From an uncultured Eubacteriales bacterium (lineage in GTDB: Bacteria; Bacillota; Clostridia; Oscillospirales; Oscillospiraceae), in contig USPI01000045.1 of assembly GCA_900556535.1 (NCBI GenBank), positions 1-9,138 on the forward strand: 9,138 nucleotides of DNA, read 5' to 3'. A program made the position numbers and the translations under genes. A model generated the notes under the pieces. That model saw only the letters and a program-made list of their open reading frames with translations, made no database searches and was not told the DNA's origin. This document shows, piece after piece, positions 6,041-9,138 of this stretch (the first letter of the stretch is position 1; each line of letters starts with the position of its first letter).

Positions 6041-6076
6041 GTTTTTTCTTCCGTCGCGCCGCGTCTCGGCACCTTG

Positions 6077-6102
6077 ACTGTGTGGCAAGTATACCACACA
6101 GT
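6077..6102. promoter_or_regulatory. Inverted repeat over the pssA -10, candidate operator
   Basis: ACTGTGTGG at 6077-6085 and CCACACAGT at 6094-6102 form perfect 9-bp arms around an 8-bp spacer that contains the pssA -10. A bound protein would block the promoter. The arms share TGTGG/CCACA with the palindrome at 3280-3295, but the spacer is 8 rather than 6, so the same regulator is not assured. Confidence 0.55.
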
Positions 6103-6116
6103 TACGCCCTATTCAA
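6088..6116 (-). promoter_or_regulatory. Sigma-A promoter of pssA
   Basis: On the minus strand TTGAAT (6116-6111), a 17-bp spacer and TATACT (6093-6088), with TG one base ahead of the -10. The predicted start of transcription is near 6081, giving a leader of about 57 bases. Confidence 0.85.
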
Positions 6117-6134
6117 GCTTTTTTCGACAAGAGC

Positions 6135-6163
6135 TTGACAATTGTTTGAAATGACTATGCAAT
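6135..6163 (+). promoter_or_regulatory. Promoter of the cysteine desulfidase gene
   Basis: A consensus -35 TTGACA (6135-6140), exactly 17 bp, then TGCAAT (6158-6163; four of six matches to TATAAT). A start near 6170 leaves a leader of about 57 bases. Confidence 0.6.
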
Positions 6164-6169
6164 TTCAAA
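6145..6169. promoter_or_regulatory. Inverted repeat in the desulfidase promoter, candidate operator
   Basis: TTTGAAAT (6145-6152) and ATTTCAAA (6162-6169) are perfect 8-bp arms separated by 9 bp. The repeat covers the spacer and the -10 of the TTGACA promoter, a typical repressor position. The regulator is not identified. Confidence 0.5.
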
Positions 6170-6175
6170 TATTTG

Positions 6176-6184
6176 TGGTACAAT
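6176..6184 (+). promoter_or_regulatory. Second, extended -10 for the desulfidase gene
   Basis: TGGTACAAT is an extended -10 (TG-n-TACAAT) with no clear -35 at the proper distance. It could be an alternative start point near 6191, just beyond the inverted repeat. Confidence 0.45.
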
Positions 6185-6226
6185 GGCGTAGGATATTTTT
6201 TGTTGGCGAGAGCCTGAGGAGGAAAT

Positions 6227-7501
6227 ATGAAGCATAGCGATGTTAAGTATGCGCAATATTTGGAGATACTGCGTGAGGAACTGATACCTGCTATGGGCTG
6301 CACCGAGCCTATCGCAATGGCGTATGCCGCGGCAAAGGCAAGACAGGTGCTCGGAAAAATGCCCGAAAAGATAGATATAGTCATCAGCGGCAATATCATC
6401 AAAAACGTCAAGAGCGTCGTCGTGCCCAACACGGGCGGCATGAAGGGCATCACCGCAGCTGTCGCGGCGGGCGTCGTTGTCGGCGATCCCGACAAGCAGC
6501 TCGAGGTGCTCGCTGACGTTAAGGCCGAGGATATTCCCAAGATAGCGGAGTTTATTTCGAATTGCGAAATGACCGTTATGAAGGCATCCAGCAGCAAGAT
6601 GCTCGACATTGACCTGAGCCTGTACGCGGGCGAGGACAGCGTGCGTCTGCGCATCTGCGATTATCACACGAACATAGTGCTCATTGAAAAAAACGGCGAG
6701 GTGCTGCACGAAGCCGACGCGGACGGCGATGCCGATTCCGAAACCGACCGCAGCGTGCTCAACGTGCGCGACATCCTCGATTTTGCCGAGAGCGTCGATA
6801 TTGAATGTGTGCGCGAGCTGCTTGAAAAGCAGATAGAATATAACCTTGCCATCAGCGAGGAGGGGCTGCGCGGAGAATACGGCGCGGCAATCGGCAAGAC
6901 GCTGCTCGAAACGCGCGGCGACGACGTTCGCGTCAGAGCGAGAGCTCAGGCGGCGGCGGGCTCGGACGCGAGAATGAGCGGCTGCGAGCTCCCCGTTGTC
7001 ATCGTCTCCGGCAGCGGCAACCAGGGCATGACCGCTTCCCTGCCGGTCGTCGTGTACGCACTGGATATGCACGCAACTCACGAGCAGCTTCTGCGTGCGC
7101 TCGTCGTGTCAAATCTTATCACCATTCACCAGAAAACGCCCATCGGCAGACTCAGTGCCTTCTGCGGTGCGGTATCCGCCGGCTGCGGTGCGGCGGCGGG
7201 CGTCGCTTGGCTCACCGAGGGCACCTACGAGGCGGTTTCGCAGACGATAAAGAACACCCTCGGCATGATCTCCGGCACGGTCTGCGACGGAGCAAAGCCC
7301 TCCTGCGCAACGAAGATCGCATCCGCCGTTGAGGCGGGGCTTCTCGGCTTTGACCTGTACGAAAAGGGCAAGGCACTGCACGGCGGCGACGGCATCCTCA
7401 AGGACGACGTCGAGCGCACCATCGAATCCGTCGGTCAGCTCGCCCGCGAGGGTATGCGCGAAACCGACGAGGAGATCCTCGACATAATGCTCGAAGAATA
7501 A
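6227..7501 (+). CDS. cyuA: L-cysteine desulfidase / serine dehydratase alpha-type protein (CyuA/YhaM, UPF0597 family)
   Basis: 424 residues, close to E. coli YhaM/CyuA. The family cleaves L-cysteine to pyruvate, ammonia and sulfide with an oxygen-sensitive [4Fe-4S] cluster, without pyridoxal phosphate. Family marks are GCTEP at 24-28 (Cys25, matching Cys25 of the methanogen desulfidase), VPNTGGMKG at about 66-74, SGSGNQGMTA, and the C-terminal LSAFCGAVSAGCGAA (C313, C320) and TVCDGAKPSCATK (C353, C360). Known enzymes use three cysteines, the last two 40 residues apart; C313 and C353 fit this best, and C320/C360 have the same spacing. An acidic loop (DADGDADSETDRS, about residues 164-176) looks like a surface insertion. 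There is no signal peptide. The ATG at 6227 has AGGAGG four bases ahead. The close L-serine dehydratase alpha family is the main alternative, so serine as substrate is possible. The gene is monocistronic, with its own promoter and two possible start points. Confidence 0.87.
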   Translation: MKHSDVKYAQYLEILREELIPAMGCTEPIAMAYAAAKARQVLGKMPEKIDIVISGNIIKNVKSVVVPNTGGMKGITAAVAAGVVVGDPDKQLEVLADVKAEDIPKIAEFISNCEMTVMKASSSKMLDIDLSLYAGEDSVRLRICDYHTNIVLIEKNGEVLHEADADGDADSETDRSVLNVRDILDFAESVDIECVRELLEKQIEYNLAISEEGLRGEYGAAIGKTLLETRGDDVRVRARAQAAAGSDARMSGCELPVVIVSGSGNQGMTASLPVVVYALDMHATHEQLLRALVVSNLITIHQKTPIGRLSAFCGAVSAGCGAAAGVAWLTEGTYEAVSQTIKNTLGMISGTVCDGAKPSCATKIASAVEAGLLGFDLYEKGKALHGGDGILKDDVERTIESVGQLAREGMRETDEEILDIMLEE

Positions 7502-7596
7502 TTTTAAAGCGTCATGGTCAGCACTGCGCAAAGCAGTATGATCAAACAAGCAGTTAAACAATAAAACAACGTTTTTGGCGGCCTATTCCCGCTTTT

Positions 7597-7631
7597 AAAA
7601 ATCTCGGCAGCACGAGGCTGCCGAGATTTTT
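7597..7631. terminator. Bidirectional intrinsic terminator
   Basis: AAAAATCTCGGCAGC (7597-7611) pairs perfectly with 7617-7631 around a five-base loop (ACGAG). It serves cyuA on the + strand (about 95 bases after its stop; nothing else is seen between them except a weak ACTGC/GCAGT hairpin near 7524) and rpoN on the - strand, whose TAA stop overlaps the stem by two bases. Confidence 0.92.
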
Positions 7632-8991
7632 AATGCTCGCGGCGCTGAGCGGTAGAGGGTATATTGAGTTCTCCTCTATACTTGGCTATCGTGCGCCGTG
7701 AGATATTAAGTCCGAGCTTGGTGAATGCACAGCGGATCGCTTCGTCGGAAAGCGGGTGCTTTTTATCCTCGCCGGAAATTAAATTTTGGAGCTGGCGTTT
7801 TATTGCGCCCGGAGTCACCGCACCACCGGCGGCTGAATTCACACCGGAAACGAAGAAGCTGCGCAGCGGCAGCAGCTTGCTTCCGAACAGAATATATTTG
7901 TCGTTGACGGCGCGGGAAACGGTTGAAATACTGCAATCAAGCTCCCGTGCTATCTCGCTCATCGTCAGAGGCTTGAGATCGGCACCGCGAACAAAGTATG
8001 CCTGCTGACGGCGTATTACGGCACTTATGAGCCTGTCAAGAGTCTTTTCGCGCTCACCGAGGCCATAGAGCACTTCCTTCGCCTCGCTCATCGACTTTCT
8101 CAGATAATCATGGGCATCTCTGTACTCGTCCCGTTTAAGCATTCCGCAGTATTCCTCCTGCAAGGATACGCGCGGGAACGCAGCGCGGTTAAGTTCAACG
8201 ACAAGCTTTCCGCTCTCGCAAAGGACGGTCGCCTCAGGAATGATGTATTCCGTAGCGCTGCCGTCGCCGAAACCGCGCGACGGAATGGGGTTGAGGCTGC
8301 GGACCGTATCGACAGCTGCTTTAAGCTCTTCGTCGGAAATGCCAAGAAGGGCACGCAGCGCCGCCATATCTCCGTTTGCAAGGAGCGGGAGTCCTCTGCG
8401 CACAAGCGCAACATTGGCAGCGTTAAAGGCGCTGCCCTGTGCAAGCTGGATAAGAAGGCACTCTGAAAGATCGCTCGCGCCGACACCCGGCGGGTCAAGC
8501 ATCTGGACTATGTAAAGCGCCTGACTGAGCTCAAATTCGCTCACGCCGATCATTTCACTCAGCTCCGATACGGGGCAGTCCATGTATCCCGAAGAATTAA
8601 GACAGCCTACCAGGAAACGGCACAGCCTGAGCTGGCGCTCGTTAAGCTCCTTCATCTGGCCAAGCTGATCCAAAAGATACTCGGAAAAGCTTTTCCGACT
8701 TGTATATAAATCGGTAAAATCCGCGTAGCTATCCTCTGTCTTACGCTTAGGTCCGCGGCTGAACACATCACGGACATTGACCTCGTCGCTGTCGGGCTCG
8801 TGCACCCTAGACGGCGGATACGGCTCTCCGATCGGCGGGAGCTCAACATCGAGCAAAGGATTACGCATTGAAAGCTCTTCGAGATATGACGAAAGCTCGC
8901 GGATAGGCATCTGGAGATATTGCAGCGACTGTTTGACAGACTGAGTCAGCTTTAGCTTTTGGCTTTGCTCTGTATTATGCTTTATCTTCAC
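7630..8991 (-). CDS. rpoN: RNA polymerase sigma-54 factor
   Basis: 453 residues from the GTG start chosen here. Region I (residues 6-50) is Gln/Leu-rich, with QKLKLTQSVKQSLQYLQMPI and EELSMRNPLLDVE, and interacts with enhancer-binding AAA+ activators. An acidic, variable region II follows (about 51-100). The core-binding domain covers about 105-290. A helix-turn-helix lies at about 343-367 (TMSEIARELDCSISTVSRAV), followed by LRSFF. The RpoN box at 431-440 reads SRRTIAKYRG against the canonical ARRTVAKYRE; it contacts the -24 element. The longest frame begins at a TTG (9048), but that codon lies inside the promoter -10. The GTG at 8991 has AAAGGCGG eight bases upstream and gives the normal short N-terminus. 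Sigma-54 directs promoters with -24/-12 elements, often for nitrogen, amino acid or carbon metabolism; no enhancer-binding activator gene or clear -24/-12 promoter is in this window. Confidence 0.96.
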   Translation of the reverse strand: MKIKHNTEQSQKLKLTQSVKQSLQYLQMPIRELSSYLEELSMRNPLLDVELPPIGEPYPPSRVHEPDSDEVNVRDVFSRGPKRKTEDSYADFTDLYTSRKSFSEYLLDQLGQMKELNERQLRLCRFLVGCLNSSGYMDCPVSELSEMIGVSEFELSQALYIVQMLDPPGVGASDLSECLLIQLAQGSAFNAANVALVRRGLPLLANGDMAALRALLGISDEELKAAVDTVRSLNPIPSRGFGDGSATEYIIPEATVLCESGKLVVELNRAAFPRVSLQEEYCGMLKRDEYRDAHDYLRKSMSEAKEVLYGLGEREKTLDRLISAVIRRQQAYFVRGADLKPLTMSEIARELDCSISTVSRAVNDKYILFGSKLLPLRSFFVSGVNSAAGGAVTPGAIKRQLQNLISGEDKKHPLSDEAIRCAFTKLGLNISRRTIAKYRGELNIPSTAQRREH

Positions 8992-9047
8992 AGTTACCGC
9001 CGCCTTTCCGAAATGATCATACTGCTGTATGCGGGTGCTTTTAAGCA

Positions 9048-9077
9048 ATTATAGCATATTCTATTGTATCGGCACAA
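9048..9077 (-). promoter_or_regulatory. Promoter of rpoN
   Basis: On the minus strand TTGTGC (9077-9072), an 18-bp spacer, and TGCTATAAT, a perfect extended -10 with TATAAT at 9053-9048. The start of transcription would be near 9041, about 50 bases ahead of the GTG at 8991. Confidence 0.72.
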
Positions 9078-9111
9078 CAGATTTTGCTCCACTTATCCCC
9101 CCCAAAAGTAA

Positions 9112-9138
9112 CGGCCGGCGCTATGGCTGCGCCGGTCG
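9112..9138. terminator. GC-rich hairpin at the window edge, possible terminator
   Basis: Ten base pairs (one G-T) close between 9112-9121 and 9129-9138, around a seven-base loop. On the minus strand the stem is followed by TTACTTTT, a poor T-run, so it could end a leftward gene lying beyond the window, upstream of rpoN. The stem may extend past the edge. Between it and the rpoN promoter only a run of seven C (9097-9103) stands out. Confidence 0.4.

Noticed and set aside
6155..7081. 308-codon minus-strand frame opposite the desulfidase gene
   Set aside because: It is a shadow of the plus-strand gene, has no ribosome site, and its translation shows no family pattern.
9071..9086. GGCAC...TTGC resembling a sigma-54 -24/-12 promoter beside rpoN
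   Set aside because: The gap between GGCAC and TTGC is 8 bases; the sigma-54 consensus needs 5.

Overview
The window looks like chromosomal DNA of an anaerobic, moderately GC-rich member of the Firmicutes (Clostridia, Oscillospira- or Christensenella-like). This is inferred from strong Shine-Dalgarno sequences, frequent TTG and GTG starts, extended -10 promoters, hairpin plus T-run terminators, and the gene set: a flavodiiron protein with rubredoxin domains, an Fe-S L-cysteine desulfidase, a clostridial-type PssA and sigma-54. No mobile element, CRISPR array, rRNA or tRNA was seen. Genes fill nearly the whole window and no gene-free stretch exceeds about 205 bases.

Layout. (1) 1-1239, +: the 3' part of an unrecognised membrane protein with long heptad-repeat coiled coils and three C-terminal membrane helices. 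(2) 1283-3234, -: a likely three-gene operon, in transcription order a Crp/Fnr-family regulator, a 117-residue protein that may have a SecB-like fold, and a nucleotidyltransferase of the sugar-phosphate type. (3) 3355-5355, +: a 666-residue flavodiiron protein fused to a flavin-reductase-like domain and two short rubredoxin domains, in effect FprA plus a high-molecular-weight rubredoxin (Hrb) in one chain. It is divergent from the Crp/Fnr gene. (4) 5407-6024, -: pssA (phosphatidylserine synthase). (5) 6227-7501, +: a cyuA-like L-cysteine desulfidase, divergent from pssA. (6) 7630-8991, -: rpoN (sigma-54). Each of the three convergent gene ends (near 1258, 5380 and 7614) shares one bidirectional terminator hairpin.

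How the parts may work together. The 97-120 bp between the Crp/Fnr gene and the flavodiiron gene holds a perfect 16-bp palindrome of the CRP type (TGTGG-N6-CCACA). It lies about 41.5 bp upstream of a plausible start point for the flavodiiron gene and over the -35 region of the regulator's own promoter. The simplest reading is a local redox, O2 or NO response circuit: the regulator represses itself and activates a one-chain O2/NO reductase. This is inference from position and motif. The other genes look like housekeeping or general metabolism. I did not find a convincing, wholly new multigene system. The best candidates for a second look are the four-module flavodiiron fusion with its operator, the small SecB-like protein, the heptad-repeat membrane protein, and the unusual start region of pssA.

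Several longest-ORF starts were corrected from Shine-Dalgarno and promoter positions: the nucleotidyltransferase at 2191, the flavodiiron protein at 3355 and rpoN at 8991.
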